A DNA stretch of 39,813 bases from Herpetosiphonaceae bacterium (lineage in GTDB: Bacteria; Chloroflexota; Chloroflexia; Chloroflexales; Kallotenuaceae), in NCBI GenBank assembly GCA_036374795.1, contig DASUTC010000066.1:1-39813 (forward strand). The letters are read 5' to 3'. Position numbers and translations under genes: made by a program. Positions 17,868 to 25,076 of the stretch are shown piece by piece. Position 1 is the first letter of the stretch; each line of letters begins with the position of its first letter. Below the pieces are notes generated by a model. It worked only from the letters and a program-made list of their open reading frames with translations. It had not been told where the DNA came from and searched no databases.

Positions 17868-17891
17868 GGAGCACGCCGCATGGCGTGCTCC
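17868..17891. terminator. hairpin between convergent genes
   Basis: Perfect ten-base arms GGAGCACGCC and GGCGTGCTCC with the four-base loop GCAT. It lies 28 bases past the plus-strand gene ending at 17839 and about 90 bases before the end of the minus-strand DoxX gene. No clear U-run follows, but the stem is strong. Confidence 0.6.
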
Positions 17892-17980
17892 TGTTATCGA
17901 CTCAGGCATCGACGAAATCGAAGGCGATGGTCTGCCCGGAGGTCAACCGTTTGGGAGGCGTCCGCCTCGCCGTGTCGCTG

Positions 17981-18400
17981 TTACTTGTGGGGCGACGAGA
18001 GGGCGGGGGCTTTCTGGCGCAGCGGGAGTGGTCGCGCCGCCAGGGGCAGAACCTTCCAGCGCAGGTAGGCTACGAGCGTGACAAGCGCGAACAGAACAGC
18101 CGTGGTGATCGCACTCGCGACTTCGACACGGACGATGTGCAGCACCGTCGCGCTGATCATCACAACCATCAGCCCGGCGGCGGCTAATGGCGTCAATCCT
18201 GGCAGAATGCGCGTCACGCCCGGCAAGATCAGCCCGATGGCCGCGAGGATTTCTGCCACCCCCAGGAAGATACGGAACCCAACTCCAAGCTGTGCATTGA
18301 TCATCTCCACCATCTCGGCGGGTGGGAACACCATGAAGCCACCATGCCACAAAAAGAGTGCCGCCAGTAGCCCTTGCAGAGTCCACAGTGCCTTGTTCAT
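17981..18400 (-). CDS. DoxX-like membrane protein
   Basis: A 139-residue protein of the DoxX family with four predicted helices. The opening LWTLQGLLAALFLWHGGFMVF and the IFLGVAEILAAIGLILPG segment are typical. Family members are small membrane proteins, some linked to redox or thiol stress; no precise reaction can be given. AGGAGGA lies upstream of the ATG. Its promoter carries an inverted repeat (18492-18510) shared with the MFS exporter at 22376-23695, so the two are probably under one regulator. Confidence 0.8.
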   Translation of the reverse strand: MNKALWTLQGLLAALFLWHGGFMVFPPAEMVEMINAQLGVGFRIFLGVAEILAAIGLILPGVTRILPGLTPLAAAGLMVVMISATVLHIVRVEVASAITTAVLFALVTLVAYLRWKVLPLAARPLPLRQKAPALSSPHK

Positions 18401-18476
18401 ACTATCCTCCTGTCAGGAACGAGCCGGGGGCTGGGCTGCGACGGCTCCAGAAACGACTCGTCGATTGATTGAGGAT

Positions 18477-18510
18477 ATTCTACGATCTGCTTGTGACAGG
18501 AAGCGTCACA
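18477..18510 (-). promoter_or_regulatory. inverted-repeat promoter of the DoxX gene, MerR-type layout
   Basis: The inverted repeat TGTGAC-N7-GTCACA (18492-18510) is followed after nine bases, on the minus strand, by a -10 hexamer TAGAAT (18477-18482). A TGAC-centred -35 would be 19-21 bases from the -10, the long spacer bound by MerR-family activators. The same arrangement, with the same distances, precedes the MFS exporter. Confidence 0.6.
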
Positions 18511-18629
18511 TCGAACCGGCCCGCGCGAATCCCCGCGTGTGATAGGCGGTTGCGCTGCCGGGCGATCCGCTGATCCAGGTGCGGGTACAGCGATCAAAAG
18601 AGCGTGTGGAGGGCTCAAGCGGAGGGTGG

Positions 18630-18656
18630 AGCAGGGGACCATGACGATCCCCTGCT
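18630..18656. terminator. hairpin after the receiver-like gene
   Basis: Arms AGCAGGGGA (18630-18638) and TCCCCTGCT (18648-18656) with a nine-base loop. It lies about 55 bases past the stop of the minus-strand gene at 18712. No long U-run follows. Confidence 0.45.
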
Positions 18657-18711
18657 GCGCTTGGCGCTGCACGCACACGCGACGATCACTCCGCGTGCAG
18701 ACGCGCACGAC

Positions 18712-19101
18712 CTACCGCTCGCTCCCCTGGGACTGTTCAAGCTCTTTCAGCTTGGCAAGGAGTTCGTCGGGAGCCAGCGAGCTTGCCAGCACAGCGCCGC
18801 GCCGTGGCTGGAGCGATTTGACCACGTCCTGGCGCAATTGGGTATGCTGTCCACAGACCACGACGGGAATGTGCTCGGCGTGCGAATCGTGCTCGACCAG
18901 CGCGAGCACGATCTCCTCCGTCGGAGGCGCATCGTCCGCATTGACCACGACGGCACAGGGCTGCTCGTGCGCAATCGTCGTCGCGACACCCGCACCCCCG
19001 TCGTGCAGCACCGACTCGTAGCCTGCTTCCGTCAGCGCATGGCTTACCACATCACGAAACACCGGATCACCATTCACGATGACAATGATTTGGTTGGTCA
19101 T
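18712..19101 (-). CDS. degenerate response-regulator receiver domain
   Basis: A 129-residue single-domain CheY-like protein. The fold is recognisable: strand one IIVIVNGDP with one acidic residue (D12), helix one FRDVVSHALTEAGYESV, and strand three CAVVVNADDAP. At the usual phospho-Asp position the residue is N54, with D56/D57 two or three residues later. The conserved Lys after strand five is not visible (VLASSLAPDEL). It may therefore not be phosphorylated in the normal way, or use a shifted Asp. AGAGGCAG precedes the ATG. No sensor kinase is nearby. Confidence 0.65.
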   Translation of the reverse strand: MTNQIIVIVNGDPVFRDVVSHALTEAGYESVLHDGGAGVATTIAHEQPCAVVVNADDAPPTEEIVLALVEHDSHAEHIPVVVCGQHTQLRQDVVKSLQPRRGAVLASSLAPDELLAKLKELEQSQGSER

Positions 19102-19465
19102 CTGCCTCTGCCCTTTCTATGAGGACGAGCAACGCCGACGGCAGCGAGGCGTGCTGAAGAAGCGGCGCTGAGCAAAAAAAGCTCGTAACCATGCTGCAAG
19201 CGCTATGCCATCATGCGTGCGTGATGCCGCTCGGCACCATCGCCGGATCTGGATCGTCTGTGGCGCGCGGCACGGTCATATTCGCCTCTTGCGCTGACGG
19301 CTGGCTGCTGCTTTAATAGCATGCGAGCGTGTCGGTCGTCCGTGCTCGCCCCACACTCTCCTGTCGGCCACATGGTGGCATCCGCCGCTAGAGGACTCCA
19401 TTCACTCGGTTCCGGATCGCCTCCTGACGTTGTCCTTGTTTCGTACTCTATCAGGGAGGGTTTGC
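19102..19465. other. gap before the protease gene
   Basis: No supported gene in 364 bases. The left part holds the upstream region of the minus-strand receiver gene, including a short run of seven A flanked by GAGC and GCTC. The right part holds the candidate protease promoter at 19289-19317 and its leader. Confidence 0.45.
19289..19317 (+). promoter_or_regulatory. candidate promoter of the trypsin-like protease gene
   Basis: TTGCGC (19289-19294) and TTTAAT (19312-19317) are 17 bases apart. Start near 19325 would give a leader of about 140 bases. The match is moderate. Confidence 0.35.
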
Positions 19466-20611
19466 ATGAAGCACCTCGTTCGACCCGCATGGCTGGTACA
19501 GTTTCGGCGCACACTCGGTATCATCGCGTTCCTGATGGCGCTCATCGGCTTCCCCTTCCACGCGGCAGCGCAGCCGCCTGATCCATCGAGCAATCACCCC
19601 ACGCCACCTTCCAGCGACAGGCCAGGTACCGAAATCGTCGGTGGAACCGAGGCCGTGCCTGGCGCGTGGCCGTGGACTGCCGAGCTTCGGCTCAATGGCG
19701 GGCATTGGTGTGGCGGCTCACTCATCGCGCCCCGCTGGATTGTGACGGCGGCACACTGTGTGTATGGGAAGTCGGCCATCCAGTTTACCGTGGTCCTGGG
19801 TGAGCACGACCTGAACGCCGAGGAGGGCACCGAGCAACGATTTTCGGTGAGCCAGATCAAGATTCATCCCAACTATAACGACTCGACGAAGAGCAGCGAT
19901 ATTGCGCTGCTCAACCTCTCAAGCGATGCGGTCTACACCAGCCGGGTACAGCCCGTGACGCTGCTCCAGTCGCCCTTCGACAATCCGCGCTTTGCGCCCG
20001 GTGTGGTAGCCACAGTCGTCGGCTGGGGGAGGACCTCGGAAGGCGGCGCATCGGCATCCCGATTGCTTCAGGTCAGCGTCCCGATTGTCTCCAACTCGAC
20101 CTGTAATCAATCACAGTCGTACAACGGTCGCGTGGATAGCACGATGCTCTGTGCCGGCTACAGCGCAGGCGGGAAAGATTCCTGCCAGGGTGACAGCGGC
20201 GGCCCGCTGGTCGTTCCGTACGGCTCGACATGGGGATTGGCCGGAATTGTGAGCTGGGGCGATGGCTGCGCGCGCGCCTATAAGTATGGCGTATACACGC
20301 GGTTCGGTATCTTTACCGACTGGGTGCAGCGTGAGGCTGGCATTCCAACGCCTCCGCCAACTGCCTGGCTCTCATGCGAGGGAACCGGTTTCGGCGGGCT
20401 CTACACGTGCAGCGGTATGGGCAGCGAAGGCTTGCAGCCGTACACGCCCTACTGGCAGCTCAACAGTGGAAGCTGGACGGCCTCTTCGTCCGGTTCCGGG
20501 CCGTTCAGCTACAGCGTGCGGTGTTATTCCTCGTGTACCGTGAGGTTTAAAGTCGTCGATAGTCTCGGCAGAACCTCGACGAATATTGCCTCTGCGTATG
20601 TAGGCCCCTAG
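19466..20611 (+). CDS. secreted trypsin-like serine protease (S1A) with C-terminal beta domain
   Basis: A 381-residue preproprotease. A signal peptide (about 1-35) ends near HAAAQ. A Pro/Ser-rich propeptide follows and then the mature N terminus IVGGTEAVPGAWPW. The catalytic triad is complete: His in TAAHC, Asp in SSDIALLNL, Ser in CQGDSGGPL. The Asp in KDSCQGDSGG predicts trypsin-like cleavage after Arg or Lys, and SWGDGCARAYKYGVYTRF completes the pocket. A further 75-residue domain with paired cysteines (SCEG, YTCSG, RCYSSC) looks Ig-like. GGAGGG before the ATG at 19466 sets the start. It stands alone and is exported. S1A proteases are scattered in bacteria, so transfer is possible. Confidence 0.93.
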   Translation: MKHLVRPAWLVQFRRTLGIIAFLMALIGFPFHAAAQPPDPSSNHPTPPSSDRPGTEIVGGTEAVPGAWPWTAELRLNGGHWCGGSLIAPRWIVTAAHCVYGKSAIQFTVVLGEHDLNAEEGTEQRFSVSQIKIHPNYNDSTKSSDIALLNLSSDAVYTSRVQPVTLLQSPFDNPRFAPGVVATVVGWGRTSEGGASASRLLQVSVPIVSNSTCNQSQSYNGRVDSTMLCAGYSAGGKDSCQGDSGGPLVVPYGSTWGLAGIVSWGDGCARAYKYGVYTRFGIFTDWVQREAGIPTPPPTAWLSCEGTGFGGLYTCSGMGSEGLQPYTPYWQLNSGSWTASSSGSGPFSYSVRCYSSCTVRFKVVDSLGRTSTNIASAYVGP

Positions 20612-20630
20612 GAGCACTACAGGTCGCGGC

Positions 20631-20657
20631 GCGTGCCAGCAATGGCTGCTGGCACGC
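20631..20657. terminator. hairpin between protease and eCIS-leader gene
   Basis: Perfect 11-base arms GCGTGCCAGCA (20631-20641) and TGCTGGCACGC (20647-20657) with a five-base loop. It lies between two convergent genes, 20 bases past the protease stop and 15 before the end of the minus-strand gene, and could end transcription from both sides. Confidence 0.7.
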
Positions 20658-20671
20658 ATCGCGGCATCTGG

Positions 20672-21787
20672 CTATGGCTCGGCTCCGGGGGAAAAGTCAA
20701 TCGCGGGCAGCTCAATCATGGGGTTGGTCGAGGCAACACCCGAATATTCAAGCTGCGCAGCTCGTGAAGCCTCGCCGCTTTTGGAGACTGTCTGAGCGAC
20801 AAGCAAGCTAAATCCCCACGGGTTAAGATTCGCACGTCCCATCGGTGAATCAAATGCGCTGGCTGCCTTGAAGCTCAGCGCAAACCGCCAGTCCGCCACG
20901 TCGCGGCTGAAGCCCTTGGCCTCGGCTGCGTTGAGCGCCTCCATTCCCGGCATGACCGCCATGCTATAGATGTGCGTGTCCTGCACGACAACAGCGCCGT
21001 CTCGGATTTCTAGCTCCGGATGCTGCCTGTCAGGAGCTTCCCAGTGGATCGCATGGTCGGCAGCCTCCTCTCCCTTTGCTCTGCGATGCAATAGGCCGCG
21101 CGGCGGATTCTGCCACGCAAGGGTAGCGTTGATCTGTTCGTCCTGAATGACGCGAGTAGTGTTCTGCGGCGTCATGATCAGTGCGCTGCCCATCGCTGCG
21201 CTAAACGCGGGCTGGAAGATGCCGTCAGCGATCTTCTGGTCTGTCGGACGCAGGATCTCTACTCGCGGGATCGCAGGGGCACCGGTCGGCTCGATCTGGG
21301 CTGATGGGGTTTCCGGCCCCGGCATGCGCTGCACACGTTGCGCTGTCATGCGGGATACGGCATTGCTCAAAGGCGACACCCCCGTCGGCACCCTCACACC
21401 GTCACCGTTGTGTCTGAGACGCCGCGCATGCGGCTCCGGCATGCGCATCACCTGATCGGCGACGCTGTCGGCCTCTTGCTCGTAGGAGTCGCCTGGGGCG
21501 TTAACCGTCAGCTTCGCCTGAATCCTGACCGGAGTCGGCGCGTACACCTGAACCCGGCTAAAACCATGGCCGAAGCGAGCAATGTCCGTGGTCTTGGGGC
21601 GGCCTGCTTGTCCATCCTCCGCATGCACGTCTATCCCCTGCGGCGCGGCTTGATTCCCGATCGCGCGGGTGGAATCAAGGAGCGATCTGGGCTTGCCGCT
21701 GTGCCTGCGGTATGCTCGAACGGGCAGCGTAGACTCGGCAGCCGTAGTCGGCAGTGCCGCCTTTGGGTTCTGTGCGAACGTGCGCAT
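20672..21787 (-). CDS. eCIS-associated leader protein without the DUF4157 peptidase
   Basis: A 371-residue protein. The first 130 residues match the leader seen on extracellular contractile injection system (eCIS)-associated DUF4157 proteins of Chloroflexota and cyanobacteria: MRTFAQNPKA at the start, IGNQA, FGHGFSRV, then KLTVNAPGDSYEQEADSVAD followed by QVMRMPEP. The usual DUF4157 core with the HELTH zinc motif is absent. The remaining 240 residues are a soluble domain I do not recognise (segments such as RAKGEEAADHAIHWEAPD and VVQDTHIYSMAVMPGMEAL). It is probably a cargo or a partner of an injection particle (inference). The start at 21787 follows AAGGA; it is three bases behind the VOC gene and likely co-transcribed. 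Confidence 0.7.
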   Translation of the reverse strand: MRTFAQNPKAALPTTAAESTLPVRAYRRHSGKPRSLLDSTRAIGNQAAPQGIDVHAEDGQAGRPKTTDIARFGHGFSRVQVYAPTPVRIQAKLTVNAPGDSYEQEADSVADQVMRMPEPHARRLRHNGDGVRVPTGVSPLSNAVSRMTAQRVQRMPGPETPSAQIEPTGAPAIPRVEILRPTDQKIADGIFQPAFSAAMGSALIMTPQNTTRVIQDEQINATLAWQNPPRGLLHRRAKGEEAADHAIHWEAPDRQHPELEIRDGAVVVQDTHIYSMAVMPGMEALNAAEAKGFSRDVADWRFALSFKAASAFDSPMGRANLNPWGFSLLVAQTVSKSGEASRAAQLEYSGVASTNPMIELPAIDFSPGAEP

Positions 21788-21789
21788 GC

Positions 21790-22191
21790 TTACGATCCTT
21801 GTCTGGGCTGCACGAGATCCCAGAGGTTGCCGTAGAGATCGCTGAAGACGGCCACGGTGCCGTAGCTCTCGTCCCTGGGCTCCCGCACAAACACTACGCC
21901 CCTCGCCTGGTAGGCGTGAAAGTCGCGCCAAAAGTCATCGGTGTACAGAAACAGAAACACGCGACCGCCGGTTTGGTTGCCAATTCGCGACGCTTGCTCC
22001 TGCCCTACGGCGCGAGCGAGCAGGAGGTGAGCGCCATGCGAGCCTGCCGGTGCGACCACGACCCAGCGCTTGTCTTGCTGGGGAATGTAGGTGTCCTCGA
22101 CCAGGGTAAAGCCAAGCGTGTCGACATAGAACGCAATGGCTTCGTCATACTCACGAACCACAAGGCTTACGAGTCCGATTGATTGCTTCAT
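21790..22191 (-). CDS. VOC (glyoxalase/dioxygenase superfamily) protein
   Basis: A 133-residue protein of the vicinal oxygen chelate fold. The opening MKQSIGLVSLVVREYDEAIAFYVDTLGF and the closing GTVAVFSDLYGNLWDLVQP give the paired beta-alpha-beta modules. Substrate cannot be told; such small members include glyoxalase, antibiotic-resistance and unknown proteins. The metal residues are not all clear, since Gln or His at the first site is replaced (IGLVSLVV). The start at 22191 follows GGAG ten bases upstream. It ends two bases before the eCIS-leader gene begins, so the two form an operon. Confidence 0.85.
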   Translation of the reverse strand: MKQSIGLVSLVVREYDEAIAFYVDTLGFTLVEDTYIPQQDKRWVVVAPAGSHGAHLLLARAVGQEQASRIGNQTGGRVFLFLYTDDFWRDFHAYQARGVVFVREPRDESYGTVAVFSDLYGNLWDLVQPRQGS

Positions 22192-22290
22192 CGCGTTGTG
22201 CTCCATCTATGGACACCAGCGGTGCTCGCTAAAGGTTGAGCAAGAAAACGGGCGCAGGAGCCGCATGACTGATGCGGCAGCCTGCCGAAG

Positions 22291-22325
22291 AGCCGCGCAC
22301 GGTGACAACCTTACCGTGCGCGGCT
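22291..22325. terminator. strong hairpin after the MFS exporter
   Basis: Perfect 13-base arms AGCCGCGCACGGT and ACCGTGCGCGGCT around a nine-base loop. It lies 50 bases past the stop of the minus-strand exporter and 100 before the VOC gene, and probably separates the two units. Confidence 0.65.
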
Positions 22326-22375
22326 TGAAGGTCACAGCCCTGTGTTCCGTCCGGGCGTCCTCCGCTCGGAATCGA

Positions 22376-23695
22376 TCATTCACTGAATGCGAGCGCAAAC
22401 GATTGCTTTTGATACTTCCGCGATAATGTCCGGTACGAGTATGACCGCATCGCCATCAGTGTCACCGCCAGGCCGATCAGACCAGTCACGGTAAATACGA
22501 GCGCGAGCCCGCGATCCGGCCCGGTTCCAAACCAGGGGCCGAGAAGCTCCACGCCGCTTCCGGTGGTCATAAATGGAATGAAGATGAACTGCGCGATCGG
22601 GCCGATCAGAAACGCCGTGAGCGGCGATGCCGCTTGCTCGATGCTTTGGGCAAATCCGAACACCCGGCCTTGCCGTTCGGGCGGGATCACCGACTGTAAA
22701 ATCGTTTGCTCGGATGCTTCAACGACCGGAATGAGGCAGAGGTAGAGGAATAAGCCGACGGTGAGCAGGACGATCGACGCCTGGATCGTAAAGATGCTCG
22801 CGATGATCCACATGACGATATTGGTCAGAAAGAGCGTCCGCAGCGGTGATGCGCCTAAGCCCTTGCGCGCGACAATCAGACCGCCCACAATAAAGCCCAG
22901 GCTCAAAAAGCCCCAGAGCCCGCCCCATACCTGAACGGAAACCAGCAACAGGCCGTACGCATCCATCAGCGACATGAAGACGCCGCCCAGGAAGTTGTTG
23001 AAGGTATGAAAGAAGATGAGTCCAAACAATCCAGGGACCAGCCGGATGACGTGGATGGTTCCGCGAAGATCGATCCGATCCGTGTGTGCTTCGGGATGGA
23101 CGCTTTCCCGCTCAGCAAAGGTGATGGTCCAGAGGTGGACAATGACCAGCGTCGTCAGGGCGAGCGCGAAGCCAAGCACCCAGAAGATGCCAAGAAAACC
23201 GACGGCCAGGCCGCTAAAAATGGAGGCGACGAGGAACGCCACGCCATTCGCCGTCCCGACAAGGCCGTTTGCGCGGTCGCGCCCGTCTTCGGGAATGAGA
23301 AGCGTCACAAGGGTCGAGAGCGCGATCGAACGCAGATTGCCGATGATGGCTCCAAGAAGGGCGAGGATGATAAATGTCCAAAGCATGAGGCTGGAGGCAT
23401 TCGTAAAGACCTGGGGTGGTGTGGCGAGGTACGTGATGCTTGCGAGCGTGTAGCACAGGAGCGAGCCAAGGCTTGATACGAGCATCGCTGTTTTCTTTGG
23501 ATACCGATCAACAAGCGATCCAAGGAAAAAGCCGGAGATAGTGGTGGTGGTGAGATACGCACCGGCCATGATCGAGGTAGCAACTACCGACTTTGTTTCA
23601 AGATATACCCAAAAGGTGACGGCAAACCACACCAATGTATTCGTTAGTGACGCAGCCAGGGAGTTTACGACCACAGCATAAAACGTTTTCATCAT
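22376..23695 (-). CDS. MFS exporter (macrolide-efflux/MFS_3-like)
   Basis: A 439-residue transporter with 12 predicted helices. The loop motif GSLVDRYPKKTAMLV between helices two and three is the MFS signature. VIPPERQGRVFGFAQSIEQAASPLTAFLIGP in the second half is typical of the MFS_3/macrolide efflux group. AAGGAGGAG lies before paired ATGs at 23695 and 23692; either may be used. The promoter carries the same inverted repeat as the DoxX gene, with the -10 about 26 bases before the ATG. Substrate unknown; control by a MerR-type activator would fit a drug-responsive pump. Confidence 0.85.
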   Translation of the reverse strand: MMKTFYAVVVNSLAASLTNTLVWFAVTFWVYLETKSVVATSIMAGAYLTTTTISGFFLGSLVDRYPKKTAMLVSSLGSLLCYTLASITYLATPPQVFTNASSLMLWTFIILALLGAIIGNLRSIALSTLVTLLIPEDGRDRANGLVGTANGVAFLVASIFSGLAVGFLGIFWVLGFALALTTLVIVHLWTITFAERESVHPEAHTDRIDLRGTIHVIRLVPGLFGLIFFHTFNNFLGGVFMSLMDAYGLLLVSVQVWGGLWGFLSLGFIVGGLIVARKGLGASPLRTLFLTNIVMWIIASIFTIQASIVLLTVGLFLYLCLIPVVEASEQTILQSVIPPERQGRVFGFAQSIEQAASPLTAFLIGPIAQFIFIPFMTTGSGVELLGPWFGTGPDRGLALVFTVTGLIGLAVTLMAMRSYSYRTLSRKYQKQSFALAFSE

Positions 23696-23720
23696 CTGCT
23701 CCTCCTTAGGTTGTGCCACC

Positions 23721-23754
23721 ATGATAGCCTCTCCGTGTGACAGAGACGGTCACA
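23721..23754 (-). promoter_or_regulatory. inverted-repeat promoter of the MFS exporter, MerR-type layout
   Basis: TGTGAC-N7-GTCACA (23736-23754) is followed after nine bases on the minus strand by TATCAT (23721-23726). Arms, spacer and distance to the -10 equal those of the DoxX promoter at 18477-18510; the first two spacer bases (AG) are also the same. Confidence 0.6.
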
Positions 23755-23775
23755 GCGAGAAAGAAGGAGCATAAG

Positions 23776-23994
23776 ATGAACTGCCGCACAACTCAAGGAT
23801 TACTGTTGAACGCAGTGTCACACAAGAAATATTCAGGAGGTGCTTGCTCGTGCGTTCCAGGCAATACCGATCGAGGGGTCAACGCGCTGGCCGCCCCTCG
23901 ACGACCCGCATCCTCCGCCGCCCGGAGCGACCTAGCGCCCTGCTGCATAGGTTGGTCCTGTCCGTTGGAATTGTGCCTGGACGTTAATCCGTAA
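23776..23994 (+). CDS. possible small Cys-rich protein, uncertain
   Basis: A 72-residue reading frame with a good ribosome site (AAGGAG, six bases before the ATG). It is divergent from the MFS exporter and has seven Cys (MNC, GGACSC, CCIGWSC, LC). A GG followed by Cys-rich sequence recalls peptide precursors. The last 63 bases are the antisense of the bS21 gene, so the C-terminal cysteines may be chance. A second perfect AGGAGGTG inside the frame (23835-23842) precedes a GTG at 23850 in another frame. I give it only as a candidate. Confidence 0.25.
   Translation: MNCRTTQGLLLNAVSHKKYSGGACSCVPGNTDRGVNALAAPRRPASSAARSDLAPCCIGWSCPLELCLDVNP
23871..23901. terminator. hairpin after the bS21 gene
   Basis: Arms TCGAGGGG and CCCCTCGA with a 15-base loop, 30 bases past the bS21 stop on the minus strand. 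The stem is short and lacks a U-run. Confidence 0.3.
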
Positions 23995-24186
23995 CCACAA
24001 ATTGCCGGTAGTGCGTGCCTGTAACTGCCGCATCTTCCTGCGTTTTCTACGTAGCTCGCTCGGCTTTTCGTAATAGCCATAGCGCCGTTTCGTCCAGGGC
24101 CGTGCATATTCCTGATGTACGAGCCGCCGCAAGCGTTCAAGTGCTTGCGTGAGCTGTTCGCCTTCGCGAACCTCCACACGAACCAT
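23932..24186 (-). CDS. rpsU: small ribosomal subunit protein bS21
   Basis: An 84-residue bS21 homologue. The family pattern is clear: VRVEVREGEQLTQALERLRR, then a basic stretch with RRYGYYEKPSELRRKRRKMRQL. Typical bS21 has 55-70 residues; here about 25 residues follow the core. bS21 helps mRNA engagement by the 30S subunit near the anti-SD region. No Shine-Dalgarno sequence precedes the ATG at 24186. A candidate promoter (TTGCAA 24301-24306, TATACG 24279-24284, 16 bases apart) gives a leader of about 85 bases. It is not next to other ribosomal genes and may be an extra paralogue. Confidence 0.85.
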   Translation of the reverse strand: MVRVEVREGEQLTQALERLRRLVHQEYARPWTKRRYGYYEKPSELRRKRRKMRQLQARTTGNLWLRINVQAQFQRTGPTYAAGR

Positions 24187-24365
24187 AGCAAGCGTCGAGG
24201 TACGGTTGACGCAACACCGACCACATAATGTGACAATCGAGCGGAAGACATGGAATCATGTTCGATATGATACCAACACGTATATCGGTATATGCCCGGC
24301 TTGCAAGAGCACCCTCCTCCATCTGGTACGGGCGCGCTCACCGATCTGCCCATGATCGAGGCGGT

Positions 24366-25019
24366 TCAAGGCGCTGTATCAAGATCCGCCATCTCTTGAC
24401 GGTCTTGCATCTCTGCCGCCCTTAGCCACCGGTCCTTCCACACCAGATGGAACCACCACGTCGCCGCGCCAACGATCCCCGACGCGGGGATTGACCACCA
24501 GACAGCGGTCAGTCCGAAGCTGTTGAGCAGAATGATGAACACGAGGACGATCACCAGAATCGTATTGAGAAAGGCCACGGAAAACGCGCTCGATCCGAGC
24601 TTATACTTTCCCCAATCCATGGGTATCTCTCGGCCAATGGCATAGGGCAGCCCAGGAAGGATCTCTGGATAGTGGAAAGCGAACCAGGCGCGCACGCGAC
24701 CTAATCGTCGTCGGTACAAGATCGTGGCTACACGCCGCTGGAGCATTTTTCGGAAGGTGATGAATCCCAAACACATGATAACCGCTAGGCCAGCAATCAG
24801 TAACCATAAGTGAATATCCGACCGGATGAATTGTTGGGTCGCGATCAGGACAGAGCCAAGCGCCGCAGCGAACGTGATATAGAAGTTCAAGCGAGTCTCG
24901 CCAACGTCCTTGGCATGCTGGTGGAGGGCATATAAGCTTTGATACTCGTGCAGCAAAAAGTCTTTGGCTCCATCGGCGGGAGCCTTGCGGGGCTTGGGCT
25001 GGGTATCGTCTCGTATCAT
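24366..25019 (-). CDS. four-helix membrane protein of unknown function
   Basis: A 217-residue protein with a polar N-terminal 40 residues (HEYQSLYALHQHAKDVGETR), a pair of helices (LNFYITFAAALGSVLIATQQ and WLLIAGLAVIMCLGFITF), a basic cytoplasmic-looking loop (RRVATILYRRRLGRVRAWF), and a second pair (ILVIVLVFIILLNSFGL and the Trp-rich last helix). No ribosome site is visible at the ATG. The arrangement resembles small SLATT-like or RipA-like membrane proteins, but I cannot assign it. It lies 57 bases behind the terpene cyclase homologue on the same strand. Confidence 0.7.
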   Translation of the reverse strand: MIRDDTQPKPRKAPADGAKDFLLHEYQSLYALHQHAKDVGETRLNFYITFAAALGSVLIATQQFIRSDIHLWLLIAGLAVIMCLGFITFRKMLQRRVATILYRRRLGRVRAWFAFHYPEILPGLPYAIGREIPMDWGKYKLGSSAFSVAFLNTILVIVLVFIILLNSFGLTAVWWSIPASGIVGAATWWFHLVWKDRWLRAAEMQDRQEMADLDTAP

Positions 25020-25076
25020 GGCAACACGTTACAACGCGAGATGAGGCATTGTCAAGCTGTCTTTGTACGCGCTCCG

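Larger units (their letters stand above)
18401..18711. other. gap with a DoxX promoter and a hairpin
   Basis: No gene is seen in these 311 bases. They hold the DoxX promoter with its TGTGAC/GTCACA repeat (18477-18510) and a hairpin at 18630-18656 that probably ends the receiver-like gene. Confidence 0.6.

Noticed and set aside
19152-19190. A7 run flanked by GAGC and GCTC as a terminator
   Set aside because: The stem is only four pairs and it lies upstream of the receiver gene, not behind a gene.
23850-23987. A 45-codon frame from GTG after a perfect AGGAGGTG
   Set aside because: The product is Arg/Ser/Pro-rich and its end is antisense to bS21. The SD match is striking but not enough alone.
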